DNA of 9,309 nt from Pseudomonadota bacterium (GCA_008501575.1 QQUO01000062.1:1-9309); one strand, 5' to 3'. Counted from the stretch's first letter, positions 1 to 7,700 are shown. The notes: generated by a model from the sequence alone, not told the origin. Made by a program: numbers and translations.

Positions 1-125
1 AATCCATCAATGATGGCCTGATAACTGCCCGGTGGATAGGCATTGGCATGGGCAAAATAAATGGCTTGGCGTTTATGATGTGCCGAATTGACGGCGGGCC
101 AAAATTGAAAGGGGTATTGTGACAT
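1..125 (-). CDS. alpha/beta hydrolase, N-terminal fragment (gene runs off left edge)
   Basis: Reading leftwards from an ATG at 125, the frame stays open for 41 codons to the window edge. Residues 24-35 read FAHANAYPPGSY, which closely resembles the 'FAHANGFPxGxY' segment near the N-terminus of a group of bacterial alpha/beta-hydrolase-fold proteins; in those proteins this region lies just after the first beta strand and contributes to the oxyanion-hole side of the active site. The catalytic Ser, Asp and His would lie outside the window, so substrate and activity cannot be judged. There is no signal peptide, which suggests a cytoplasmic enzyme. The Shine-Dalgarno sequence is weak (GGA about 6 bases upstream). 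The gene is divergent from the ABC exporter at 289. The family call rests on recognising one motif in a short fragment; the alternative is that the frame is not a gene. Confidence 0.6.
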   Translation of the reverse strand, partial: MSQYPFQFWPAVNSAHHKRQAIYFAHANAYPPGSYQAIIDG

Positions 126-288
126 GTCATCCGGGCTCAATATGAAAAATCGGCGGTTAAAGCAAGTCAACATCAACGATGTCTTCTTGGGTATGTTTAG
201 GGCTCAATTATCGCATATTCACAATGAAATCACCGCCCTGTGCAGCGATTGACAGCGTATAATTGACTTTTGCCCAAAATCACTCAGC
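126..288. other. divergent intergenic region
   Basis: This 163-base gap separates the divergent hydrolase and ABC exporter genes and should contain both promoters. On the plus strand there is a perfect TATAAT at 258-263. A 42-codon plus-strand frame (124-252) fills most of the gap and is discussed under findings; I do not call it a gene. No convincing terminator, operator palindrome or RNA gene is visible. Confidence 0.5.
258..263 (+). promoter_or_regulatory. candidate -10 box for the ABC exporter gene
   Basis: A consensus TATAAT lies 25 bases upstream of the ATG at 289, which would allow a short leader. A TTGACA at 249-254 is only 3 bases upstream, far too close to be its -35 partner, and the bases at the normal -35 distance (about 235-240, gccctg) do not resemble a -35 box. 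This may be a -35-weak or activator-dependent promoter, or chance. Confidence 0.25.
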
Positions 289-2085
289 ATGGCCCAACCC
301 AAAAACCATTCCAAAGACCGTGAAAAAGCCGCCTTATCCCATTTAAAGTTGGTGCTGCCCTTATTACGACCTTATAAAAAAGCCATCCTCACCGCTTTAC
401 TGTTTCTGATTTTAGGTGCGGCGGCCAATTTAGCCATTCCGGTGGCCTTTAAACTGATGATTGATTTGGGTTTCTCCGCTGAAAACCAGGACCGTTTGAG
501 TCAATACTTTATTTTGGTGTTTGCGGTTTCCATTGCCATGATCATCTTCACTTCTCTGCGATATTATTGGGTCAGTTGGATTGGCCAACGAGTGGTCACC
601 GATTTACGCAAACAAGTCTATGGCAAAGTCATTGGCCAATCGGCTGAATTTTTTGAAACCACCAAGACCGGTGAAATATTATCCCGTATTAACACTGACA
701 CCACCTTAGTCGAAACCGTGGTCGGCAGTACCTTTTCCATTGCCTTACGTTCTTTCGTCACCTTTATTGGGGCTGTTTTTATGATGATTGTATCGAGTCC
801 AAAGTTGGCCATGTACATTGGTTTTCTCATTCCGATGGTGGTCATCCCTTTGGTCATTACCGGTCGTCGTATTCAGAAGTTATCACGGATAGAACAAGAC
901 CGCATCGCTGATTCGTCGGCGCTGGCCACAGAAACCATTAACGCCATTCATACGGTGCAAGCCTATGGTCAGGAAGCCCGTGAACGTGAGCGTTTCTTCG
1001 TGGCCGTTAACCGTGCTTTTACTGCCGCAGTCAATTCCATTCGCATGACCACGATACTAACGGTTTTGGTAGGCGCTGTGGTGTTTGGCGGGATTGTGTT
1101 GGTGTTATGGTTGGGCGCCAAGGATGTGATTAACGGCACCATGACCGCCGGCACCTTGAGTCAGTTTGTGATGTATGCGGTGATGGCCGCCACTTCAACC
1201 GGTGCGCTGACCACGGTGTGGAGTGAATTAAAAAAAGCCGCCGGTGCCCTGGAGCGCATTGTGGAATTGATGCACACCGAAAACCCCATTCAATCACCAC
1301 CACAACCGAACCAATTTACACACACGGTTTTGGGTCATTTGGCTTTCAACAATGTTAGCTTTGCTTACCCCAGCCGGCCAGATATGGCGGTATTAAAAAA
1401 CATTACTTTTGAAATTATTCCCGGTCAGACGGTGGCGGTGGTGGGACCATCTGGAGCGGGTAAGTCCACTTTGTTTCAATTGTTACTGCGATTTTATGAG
1501 CCCCAACAAGGCACCATTCTCATTGATGGTGTCAACATCAATCAATACGCCTTAACCGACCTGCGGCGCCAGTTTGCACTGGTGGCTCAAGATGCCACAT
1601 TATTTTCAACCTCAGCGGCTGAAAACATTGCATATGGTCGACCCGATGCCGACAGTGCCGCCATTGAAGCCGCTGCCAAAGCCGCCCACGCCCATCAGTT
1701 TATCGATAATTTGGCAGAGCACTATGACACTTATTTAGGCGAACGTGGGGTGCGTTTATCCGGAGGTCAGGCTCAACGATTGTCCATTGCCCGCGCCATT
1801 ATGACCGATCCGCCGGTGCTGTTATTAGACGAAGCCACCAGTGCGCTGGATGCCGAAAGTGAACAAATGGTGCAACAAGCACTCAATCAGTTGATGCAAA
1901 AACGCACCACTTTGGTGATTGCCCACCGCCTGGCCACCATTAAAAAAGCCGATAAGATTTTGGTTCTGGATGATGGTGAATTGGTGGCCTCAGGTCGACA
2001 TGCCGAGTTGATTAAAAGTAACCCCTTATATGCCAGGCTGGCAAAATTACAGTTTATCGACAGTGCATCAATGCGGTCAGATTAA
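289..2085 (+). CDS. ABC exporter half-transporter, MsbA-related (fused permease and ATPase)
   Basis: A 598-residue protein with the classic fused type IV exporter layout: six predicted membrane helices (about 32-57, 72-95, 146-168, 173-191, 253-276, 284-308) followed by a nucleotide-binding domain from about residue 350. In that domain the Walker A GPSGAGKST is at 386-394, the Q-loop Gln at 434, the signature LSGGQ at 490-494, Walker B VLLLDE at 510-515, the D-loop SALD at 518-521 and the H-loop His at 546, so all catalytic elements are present. It would work as a homodimer in the inner membrane, exporting a hydrophobic or amphipathic substrate. It resembles the 'MsbA-related' exporters common in proteobacteria rather than lipid A flippase MsbA itself; substrate unknown. 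The start at 289 follows an in-frame stop at 250-252; no clear Shine-Dalgarno sequence precedes it. It converges on nosL with a 9-base gap and there is no sign that it belongs functionally to the nos cluster. Confidence 0.92.
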   Translation: MAQPKNHSKDREKAALSHLKLVLPLLRPYKKAILTALLFLILGAAANLAIPVAFKLMIDLGFSAENQDRLSQYFILVFAVSIAMIIFTSLRYYWVSWIGQRVVTDLRKQVYGKVIGQSAEFFETTKTGEILSRINTDTTLVETVVGSTFSIALRSFVTFIGAVFMMIVSSPKLAMYIGFLIPMVVIPLVITGRRIQKLSRIEQDRIADSSALATETINAIHTVQAYGQEARERERFFVAVNRAFTAAVNSIRMTTILTVLVGAVVFGGIVLVLWLGAKDVINGTMTAGTLSQFVMYAVMAATSTGALTTVWSELKKAAGALERIVELMHTENPIQSPPQPNQFTHTVLGHLAFNNVSFAYPSRPDMAVLKNITFEIIPGQTVAVVGPSGAGKSTLFQLLLRFYEPQQGTILIDGVNINQYALTDLRRQFALVAQDATLFSTSAAENIAYGRPDADSAAIEAAAKAAHAHQFIDNLAEHYDTYLGERGVRLSGGQAQRLSIARAIMTDPPVLLLDEATSALDAESEQMVQQALNQLMQKRTTLVIAHRLATIKKADKILVLDDGELVASGRHAELIKSNPLYARLAKLQFIDSASMRSD

Positions 2086-2094
2086 ATGATGGGA

Positions 2095-2634
2095 TTATTG
2101 ACAGTCAGCATTGTCCGCTGAATTACCATCCAGCTCACCGCGCCCCAATTGACCCAAAAGTAGCAAGTCAATGTCATCATAGGCAATCACACGGCCACCG
2201 TTTTGTTGACAAAACTGTCTGGCTTTTTGCTGCACTGCAAAAGACGCCAGGGTATGGCCCATGGCACCCCGTTGATTATGTCCCACCACATACCAGGCAT
2301 TGGCGGCATTGATAAAGAATTCATCCTCGGGATTTTGCCAGTCTGTTGCACCCATATCATGGACAAAGACTTGACTGACCTGGGTTTGATTTTCCGGTTG
2401 TAAAACAAAGCTGAACAAATCAAGGGTGGAGCAAAATTTTTGGGCTTGTTGATTGCCTTTAACAAAAGCCTGACCTTTGGGGCCGGGAAAATTTTTAATA
2501 ATCATTCCGCACAGGTGACAACTGTCACCGCTTGTGATTATTTGTGGTGTAGCTGTGGTGTTCTGTTGCGTGTCAGTTTGACAAGCCGCTAAAAGCACTG
2601 AGGCAATGAACAGGACGATGGCATAACGTAACAT
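2095..2634 (-). CDS. nosL: NosL, copper-binding outer-membrane lipoprotein for N2O reductase maturation
   Basis: A 179-residue protein. It begins with a lipoprotein signal peptide: short positively charged start, hydrophobic stretch, lipobox LAAC with the lipidated Cys at 18. Gln follows the Cys, so the Lol '+2 rule' predicts outer-membrane sorting. The mature part has CHLCGM at 39-44, the conserved NosL metal-site motif, then the family-typical FPGPKGQAF and FCSTLDLFSF segments, and ends with a YDDIDLLLL-type helix. NosL proteins bind Cu(I) and deliver it to the NosDFY complex for building the CuZ cluster of NosZ. The gene lies 16 bases after nosY and is the last nos gene here. The C-terminal tail after the core (about the last 20 residues) is Asn/Asp/Gly-rich and ends in Cys-Gln. 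Its stop is 9 bases from that of the opposing exporter gene. Confidence 0.95.
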   Translation of the reverse strand: MLRYAIVLFIASVLLAACQTDTQQNTTATPQIITSGDSCHLCGMIIKNFPGPKGQAFVKGNQQAQKFCSTLDLFSFVLQPENQTQVSQVFVHDMGATDWQNPEDEFFINAANAWYVVGHNQRGAMGHTLASFAVQQKARQFCQQNGGRVIAYDDIDLLLLGQLGRGELDGNSADNADCQ

Positions 2635-2638
2635 GGGT

Positions 2639-2644
2639 CTCTCC
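2639..2644 (-). promoter_or_regulatory. ribosome binding site of nosL
   Basis: On the minus strand GGAGAG lies 4 bases before the nosL ATG (the GGAG core is 6 bases away), inside the 16-base nosY-nosL gap. It fixes the start at 2634, which is also the Met that gives a well-formed lipoprotein signal peptide. Confidence 0.7.
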
Positions 2645-2650
2645 GAATTG

Positions 2651-3475
2651 TTATAAACTGTGGCGACGAAAGCGCAACAGGGCCAAGCTTAAAGGCACTA
2701 CAATCCAGACCAATAAGATGAGCATCAACCAACCCGGTTGAAAGGCACTGTTACGAGCAATACTGGTTAATCCGGAAAAAGCCTGCGCGGCTTCCAGTCC
2801 GGTGAGATTTATCAGGCGGAAACAGTCGGTGGGATTAAGCAACAACAAGTAAGGTAACCAGTCACCGCCCTGCTGGGAGCCCACCAGTAATGCCAGCAAC
2901 GCGAGGTCAAAGACCAACACAAATATAAACCAGACAATTAGGGCCAGTCCGGCGGCCCGGGCTTTTTCTGCGACACTGACACTGATTAGATAAGCCATGG
3001 CAATAAACACCCACCCCAACAGTAAGCTGCTGACAATTAAGCGAACCATGCTAACGGCGAGCTGATAGAGATTGACATTTTCGGCACCCACGGCAATCAC
3101 CACGCCGGCGATGCCAAATCCCAGAGTAATGGCCACCCCAAGAATCAATCCATGACCTAAAAATTTCCCCAACAACAGGGTCGAGCGACTGAGCGGATAG
3201 GTCAACAGTAACAGCAGTGTGCCGGATTCCTGTTCACCGACGATGGCATCATAAGCCAGTAATAAAGCAATCAAAGGAATCAGAACCACCGCCAGTGTTG
3301 CCAGACTGACGATGGTGGTGGCCAGCGAGGTAAACCCCAAACCGCCACTGGCCGCGGCACCAAAATACGCAATACCCACCGCCAATACGGCCAACACCAC
3401 AGTAATGGCCAGCACCCAACGATTGCGTAAACCATCACGAAATTCCTTACCGGCGATTGTTATTATGGTTCTCAT
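2651..3475 (-). CDS. nosY: NosY, membrane permease of the NosDFY complex
   Basis: A 274-residue ABC-2 type permease. It starts with a cytoplasmic amphipathic segment (KEFRDGLRNRW at 10-20, the coupling region typical of NosY) and has six predicted membrane helices at about 20-40, 52-76, 108-130, 142-168, 174-199 and 247-267. The loop after helix 2 carries YDAIVGEQESGTLLLLL, also a family hallmark. NosY dimerises in the inner membrane, binds the NosF ATPases on the cytoplasmic side and NosD on the periplasmic side, and transmits ATP-driven movement to NosD during CuZ assembly. Its start codon overlaps the nosF stop (ATGA, 4 bases), so it is probably translated by coupling. Length and motifs are normal for the family. 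Confidence 0.96.
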   Translation of the reverse strand: MRTIITIAGKEFRDGLRNRWVLAITVVLAVLAVGIAYFGAAASGGLGFTSLATTIVSLATLAVVLIPLIALLLAYDAIVGEQESGTLLLLLTYPLSRSTLLLGKFLGHGLILGVAITLGFGIAGVVIAVGAENVNLYQLAVSMVRLIVSSLLLGWVFIAMAYLISVSVAEKARAAGLALIVWFIFVLVFDLALLALLVGSQQGGDWLPYLLLLNPTDCFRLINLTGLEAAQAFSGLTSIARNSAFQPGWLMLILLVWIVVPLSLALLRFRRHSL

Positions 3476-4392
3476 GAAACCTCTGTGGTCAGCGGGTTGG
3501 CTGAATAGTGATGATATATTTGTTCTAAACCAGGTGGTAACAATTCGATATTGGTCACCTCTGAACTGTTACTCAAATGACGCAATAATGCCATTTTATC
3601 GGCAGGATTAATGGCTAAATTCCAAACATTAGCCTCTTGCGAACAGCTTTCTGTTGGCGGACCGGTGGCAATTAATTGTGACACATGGGAACTCCCGGTG
3701 ACGCGCACAGTCAGCGGCAAGTTGGTTTGTTGGCGGAGCTGGTCAAGGTTGCCCAAAGCCAGACAGTGACCCTGACCAAGAATCAGTGCCCGATCTAAAT
3801 ACGGTTCGATTCCTGACAATATATGCGACGATAACAGCACTGTACAACCTTGCTGACGCAGATTATTAATGGTGCTGTAAAAGTCTCGAGTGGCGGCCGG
3901 ATCCAGACCGGTGGTGGCTTCATCCAGTAACATCAATTTGGGCTTTCCCAACAAGGCTTGAGCCAGTCCCAGTCGTTGCCGCATACCCTTAGAATAGGTT
4001 TTGACCCGTCTGTTGGCGGCTGAACCCAAACCCACCTGCTCGATTAGACTGCTGACCTGTTGTCGGTTAATACCCTTCAGTCGTGCCAAATAATCGAGCA
4101 CTTCAAGACCACTCAGTTGATCATAAAAATGTACATTTTCTGGTAAAAAACCCACCTGCCGGCGTAATCGGTCAGCCGCAACACCATGGGGCGCTGCATC
4201 AAACACTCTAATGCTTCCCCGGGTCGGTGCAATCAAACCTAAAATCAATTTCATGGCGGTGGTTTTTCCGGCACCATTGTGGCCCAACAATGCCAGCACT
4301 TCCCCCGCTTGAATGGTGAGATTAATATCTTTAAGACTGGCCATTTTGCCGTAGTATTTGCTGACCTGGTCAAAACAAATCACCGGCTTCAT
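3472..4392 (-). CDS. nosF: NosF, ATPase of the NosDFY complex
   Basis: A 306-residue cytoplasmic ABC ATPase. Walker A GHNGAGKTT is at 37-45, the Q-loop region has FLPEN (Glu85 rather than Gln, as is usual in this ABC-2-type group), the signature is YSKGMRQ at 133-139, Walker B LMLLDE at 153-158, the D-loop TGLD at 161-164 and the H-loop His at 190. The C-terminal part (about 215-306) is a non-catalytic extension expected to contact partners. ATP hydrolysis by a NosF dimer drives the NosDFY machine that matures the copper centres of NosZ. Its ATG overlaps the nosD stop by 4 bases (ATGA) and is preceded by a G-rich GTGGGG at a suitable distance; its own stop overlaps the nosY start the same way. 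Confidence 0.96.
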   Translation of the reverse strand: MKPVICFDQVSKYYGKMASLKDINLTIQAGEVLALLGHNGAGKTTAMKLILGLIAPTRGSIRVFDAAPHGVAADRLRRQVGFLPENVHFYDQLSGLEVLDYLARLKGINRQQVSSLIEQVGLGSAANRRVKTYSKGMRQRLGLAQALLGKPKLMLLDEATTGLDPAATRDFYSTINNLRQQGCTVLLSSHILSGIEPYLDRALILGQGHCLALGNLDQLRQQTNLPLTVRVTGSSHVSQLIATGPPTESCSQEANVWNLAINPADKMALLRHLSNSSEVTNIELLPPGLEQIYHHYSANPLTTEVS

Positions 4393-5711
4393 GTCCCCAC
4401 CTGCGGGGTAATCGGCTCAACCATCAACGGCGCACTGTCTTTAACACCTTGGGGACGAAACACCGGAAATTGACGTTGTGCCCACCGCAAGCTTAACACT
4501 GACGGGCTGTGCATCAGTGGTCGAGCCGCCGGATAACGCCACAACAGACGATCCATGGCATCATTTGGCTCAAAAGCGGTGTCACCAATACCATCGTCGT
4601 TTAAATCCCATCCCAGATAATTACTCCAGTAATTACCCCGGCCATTTTTTGACCACTCTTGAGCTCGGGTGGCCACGTATTTGACTTGCTGCCGATTATT
4701 GATAAAGGCATTGCCTGCCACCACATTATCCTCCGAACCCGCGGTTAAGTGGATACCGATATCACTGCTTACAAATCGGTTATCCAGAAACTGATTAAAC
4801 TGGGAATTATAGACAAAAATAGCCTTGCCATCACCACCGCTGATCTGGCCTTGTTGTTGGTTGACCGGCTGACGAATATGTTCAACCCGGTTATGGCGCA
4901 ACAGCGAGCCGGTGATGTTATTCATTAAAATACCATAATTATCATCTTCAATGGAACGGTTGGCGATGACCGTTAAGCGTTTTGATTGCATCAAAGCATA
5001 ACCGGTGCGGGTGTTTCGGGTAACATTCCCCTCAATGCGATTGTCATAGGCATACATATAGTGAATGCCATAACGCAAATCGGATATCTGATTGTCTTTT
5101 AACAGGCAGTGGCTGCTGTTATCAATATAAATACCATCTCGGGTGTGGCTCACCGTATTGGCTTGTACCAGCACATCACGAACATTGAATAAGTGAATAC
5201 CATTGCCGCGGTCCTGAGATCGCAATTGGGGGTCGCCATGCACCTTGTTATTTATCACTTGTACCCGCTGCACTGAATCCAACCAGATGCCAAAACCCGG
5301 TCCGGTCAGTTGATTGTTTTTAATGACACTGTCTGATGCAGTGTTCAGTACCAAAATACCGGCGTCTTGTTGGGTCAGGTTGTGGCCCCAATTAATGATA
5401 GCAAGCCCTTCGATGATAACCCTGGGTGCTGCAATAATCAATCCATGCGAAACACCACCGCCATCAATAACGGTACCGACCTGGCCACGGATATGAACAC
5501 TGCGACTAATGTTTATTGGCCCGGCATAATGACCGGCAGGCAGAAAAATTTCATCACCATCATCGGCACCAGCAATCATGGTTTGTAATGATTGGCCCGG
5601 GCTGGCGGTTAGTTTTGCCGCCGAGATGTCGGCGCTGACAAAAAACAATGCCACCATGGCCAGTAAAAATTGTGACATTTTAAATGTTTTTGGTAACACC
5701 ATAAGACTCAT
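4389..5711 (-). CDS. nosD: NosD, periplasmic beta-helix copper-maturation protein
   Basis: With the start chosen here the protein has 440 residues. Residues 1-31 form a Sec signal peptide: Lys8 and Lys11, a hydrophobic core at about 15-25, and small residues ISAA around the cleavage site. The rest is a right-handed parallel beta-helix of the carbohydrate-binding/sugar-hydrolysis (CASH) type, seen as recurring turns such as GIWLDSV, GIHLFNV, GIYIDNS, GIHYMYA, GILMNNI and GIHLTAG, each followed by an N-rich turn (xNxxxGN). The C-terminal part has the family segment GRGNYWSNYLGWDLNDDGIGD. NosD docks on NosY and passes copper from NosL to apo-NosZ. Start choice: the frame is open upstream to a GTG at 5753 and an ATG at 5744, but those codons lie in a terminator-like hairpin and would add an unneeded leader before the signal peptide. 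ATGs at 5711, 5702 and 5678 are all possible; none has a strong Shine-Dalgarno sequence. Confidence 0.93.
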   Translation of the reverse strand: MSLMVLPKTFKMSQFLLAMVALFFVSADISAAKLTASPGQSLQTMIAGADDGDEIFLPAGHYAGPINISRSVHIRGQVGTVIDGGGVSHGLIIAAPRVIIEGLAIINWGHNLTQQDAGILVLNTASDSVIKNNQLTGPGFGIWLDSVQRVQVINNKVHGDPQLRSQDRGNGIHLFNVRDVLVQANTVSHTRDGIYIDNSSHCLLKDNQISDLRYGIHYMYAYDNRIEGNVTRNTRTGYALMQSKRLTVIANRSIEDDNYGILMNNITGSLLRHNRVEHIRQPVNQQQGQISGGDGKAIFVYNSQFNQFLDNRFVSSDIGIHLTAGSEDNVVAGNAFINNRQQVKYVATRAQEWSKNGRGNYWSNYLGWDLNDDGIGDTAFEPNDAMDRLLWRYPAARPLMHSPSVLSLRWAQRQFPVFRPQGVKDSAPLMVEPITPQVGT

Positions 5712-5712
5712 G

Positions 5713-5751
5713 AAAAAAGAGGCCGGTGGCAGCTGTGACTGCATCGGCCTC
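5713..5751 (-). terminator. intrinsic terminator or attenuator between nosZ and nosD
   Basis: On the minus strand a perfect 7-base inverted repeat, GAGGCCG (5751-5745) and CGGCCTC (5725-5719), encloses a 19-base loop that can itself pair GCAG with CTGC. The second arm is followed at once by six Ts (5718-5713), and an A-run precedes the first arm. This is the structure of a Rho-independent terminator pointing away from nosZ, 35 bases after its stop. Since nosDFYL follow closely, it may work as a partial terminator that keeps nosZ mRNA more abundant than maturation-gene mRNA. On the opposite strand the T-run is interrupted, so the minus direction fits better. Confidence 0.7.
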
Positions 5752-5786
5752 ACGTTTTTATTAAATAAATGTCTAAATCAAGCTAT

Positions 5787-7697
5787 TCAGGCTGGCTCCA
5801 CCAACATTCGTCCGAACATTTCCATGTGCATGGCATGACAGAACCAGTTGCAATAATACCAGTATACACCCGGCTTGTCGGCAACAAAGGTGACACTTGC
5901 TGTTTGCTGGGGTGATACCTCCATTTGCACACCATGATTAATCATACAAAAACCATGGGTCAAATCCTCGATTTGGTCTAAGTTGGTTACCACCACGGTC
6001 ACTTCATCGCCCTGCTTAACCTTAAATTCAGTCAAACCAAAGGTTGGGGCCACCGAAGTCATATACACCCGGACCTTTTTACCATCTCGGATTACTTTAT
6101 TATCACCCTCAAGGGTGACACCATCTTCCTTGGCCATTGCCACAGTTTCGGCAAAGAATGGATCATCACGTTTCCAAATTTTTAATGGGTTGATTTGATC
6201 GGCCCGCACCAGAATACAGTCATGCGGCTCGGCATAAGTCGGCCCGTCATGAACCAGCTTCATTTCTTTACCGGATATATCAATCAACTGATCATTTTCA
6301 GGGTGTAAAGGTCCCACCGGTAAGAAACGATCTTTGGAGAATTTACTTAACACCACCAACCACTTACCATCGGCATCACGGGATTCGGTGAGGCTGGCAT
6401 GGTTGTGACCGGGCTGATAATGGACATCCAGTTTTTGTCGCAGATAATTGACCTCTTCACCTTGATAGTGGCGAATGGCATCGGCGATGTTCCATTTGGC
6501 AACCTGACTGTCGATAAACAGCGTGGTATAAGCATTGCCACGACCATCAAAAGTGGTGTGCAATGGCCCCAGTCCCAATTCAGGTTCAGCCACAATGGTG
6601 TCCCGGGGTTTAATCTTATCGGCAAACAGATCCGCCAGTTTATCAATGGCAATCACTGAACAGGTTGGAGACAGTTTTCCGTTGGCAATAAAATATTTAC
6701 CATCCGGTGAGGTATTTAGACCATGGGGATTTTTAGGAACCGGAATATAACGGGTCAGTTCTGATCCCTTGCGCCCATCAACCACGGGCACCTTTGAATC
6801 ACCTAAGGTCTTGAATTTTTTGGCTGCCACGGCTTTTTCTATGGCCGCCACATCGAACACCACCACCCAGTCGCGTTCATTACGCATGGTCTCGACCAAG
6901 GTCACACCTTTTTCTGAGTTATAGCAGGTCGAGGCCACAAACCGTCCGGTGTAATCAGCATCGGTATTGTCCAAGTTACCATCGACAATCACTTGCCAGG
7001 CCACTTCCATGGTTTCAGCATCAATGGCATTAAACATGGTGTAGTAGTTTTCCGGTTTTTCCATGTCCCGACCATCATTAATTTGCGGAATCGGAAATTC
7101 AGCGTTGGCAAATACATACTTGGTGTGCGGCACTTTTTGTAAGCGCAGACCATGAATGGCCTGGACATTGGGGATGGTGGTGATTTTATCGGTTTTCATA
7201 ATATCCAGACGAATCCGAGCGACTCGGGTGTTGGCCTTATCATTGATAAATAAATACTTGCCATCATAACGGCCATCAGTCATTGAAACATGGGGGTGGT
7301 GTGCATCGCCCGCCTGAAATTTTGCCGATTCGCCAAGAATGCGTCGGGATTCGTTGCTAATACCCCAGCCGGTGGCACTGTCCACATTAAACACCGGAAT
7401 ACGCATTAACTCACGCATGGAAGGTACACCCAGAACACGAACTTCACCGGAATGACCACCACTCCAAAAACCATAGTATTCATCGAGTTCACCGGGGGCC
7501 ACTTCAATGCCTTTTTTATCACTGGCTGCCTGCGCTGAATGACTGTTTAGCAAAGAGGCCGCACCAAAACCGCTGACCAGGCCGGCACCGGCCACACCCG
7601 TTACCGCCGTGTTTCTTAGAAAATGGCGCCGCGTATTGTTTTGCGGTTCATTGTTATTAGATTTGTTGTTGCTTTCATTGTTGTCTTCTTCTTTCAT
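5787..7697 (-). CDS. nosZ: NosZ, nitrous oxide reductase (clade I, Tat-exported)
   Basis: A 636-residue precursor of the periplasmic multicopper enzyme that reduces N2O to N2 and water, the last step of denitrification. The Tat motif TRRHFLR is at 22-28, a hydrophobic Ala/Gly-rich stretch at 30-50, and a likely cleavage site AQA|AS after residue 57. The N-terminal seven-bladed propeller keeps all seven expected CuZ histidines: H133 and H134 (DAHHPH), H182, H325 (PHGLN), H380 (GPLHT), H431 (GHNH) and H492 (EPHD), with spacings matching the well-studied enzymes. The C-terminal cupredoxin domain has the CuA ligands H581, C616, W618, C620, H624 and M627 in CNWFCHAMHMEM. The full set argues for an active enzyme. 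The stretch before the Tat motif is unusually Asn-rich (9 Asn in residues 6-21). The gene starts 3 bases after the nosR stop and shares its transcript; a terminator-like hairpin follows it. Confidence 0.98.
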   Translation of the reverse strand: MKEEDNNESNNKSNNNEPQNNTRRHFLRNTAVTGVAGAGLVSGFGAASLLNSHSAQAASDKKGIEVAPGELDEYYGFWSGGHSGEVRVLGVPSMRELMRIPVFNVDSATGWGISNESRRILGESAKFQAGDAHHPHVSMTDGRYDGKYLFINDKANTRVARIRLDIMKTDKITTIPNVQAIHGLRLQKVPHTKYVFANAEFPIPQINDGRDMEKPENYYTMFNAIDAETMEVAWQVIVDGNLDNTDADYTGRFVASTCYNSEKGVTLVETMRNERDWVVVFDVAAIEKAVAAKKFKTLGDSKVPVVDGRKGSELTRYIPVPKNPHGLNTSPDGKYFIANGKLSPTCSVIAIDKLADLFADKIKPRDTIVAEPELGLGPLHTTFDGRGNAYTTLFIDSQVAKWNIADAIRHYQGEEVNYLRQKLDVHYQPGHNHASLTESRDADGKWLVVLSKFSKDRFLPVGPLHPENDQLIDISGKEMKLVHDGPTYAEPHDCILVRADQINPLKIWKRDDPFFAETVAMAKEDGVTLEGDNKVIRDGKKVRVYMTSVAPTFGLTEFKVKQGDEVTVVVTNLDQIEDLTHGFCMINHGVQMEVSPQQTASVTFVADKPGVYWYYCNWFCHAMHMEMFGRMLVEPA

Positions 7698-7700
7698 AAC

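Noticed and set aside
249..263. TTGACA followed by TATAAT as a full sigma-70 promoter
   Set aside because: The two hexamers are only 3 bases apart instead of about 17, so they cannot act together.
5763..5783. FNR-type site or promoter in the AT-rich stretch between nosZ and nosD
   Set aside because: Only a single TTGAT half-site is present with no matching ATCAA at the correct spacing, and no -35/-10 pair with 16-18 base spacing could be found.
6347..6652. 101-codon minus-strand frame within nosZ
   Set aside because: It overlaps nosZ in another frame across conserved CuZ-ligand regions and does not look like a protein family.
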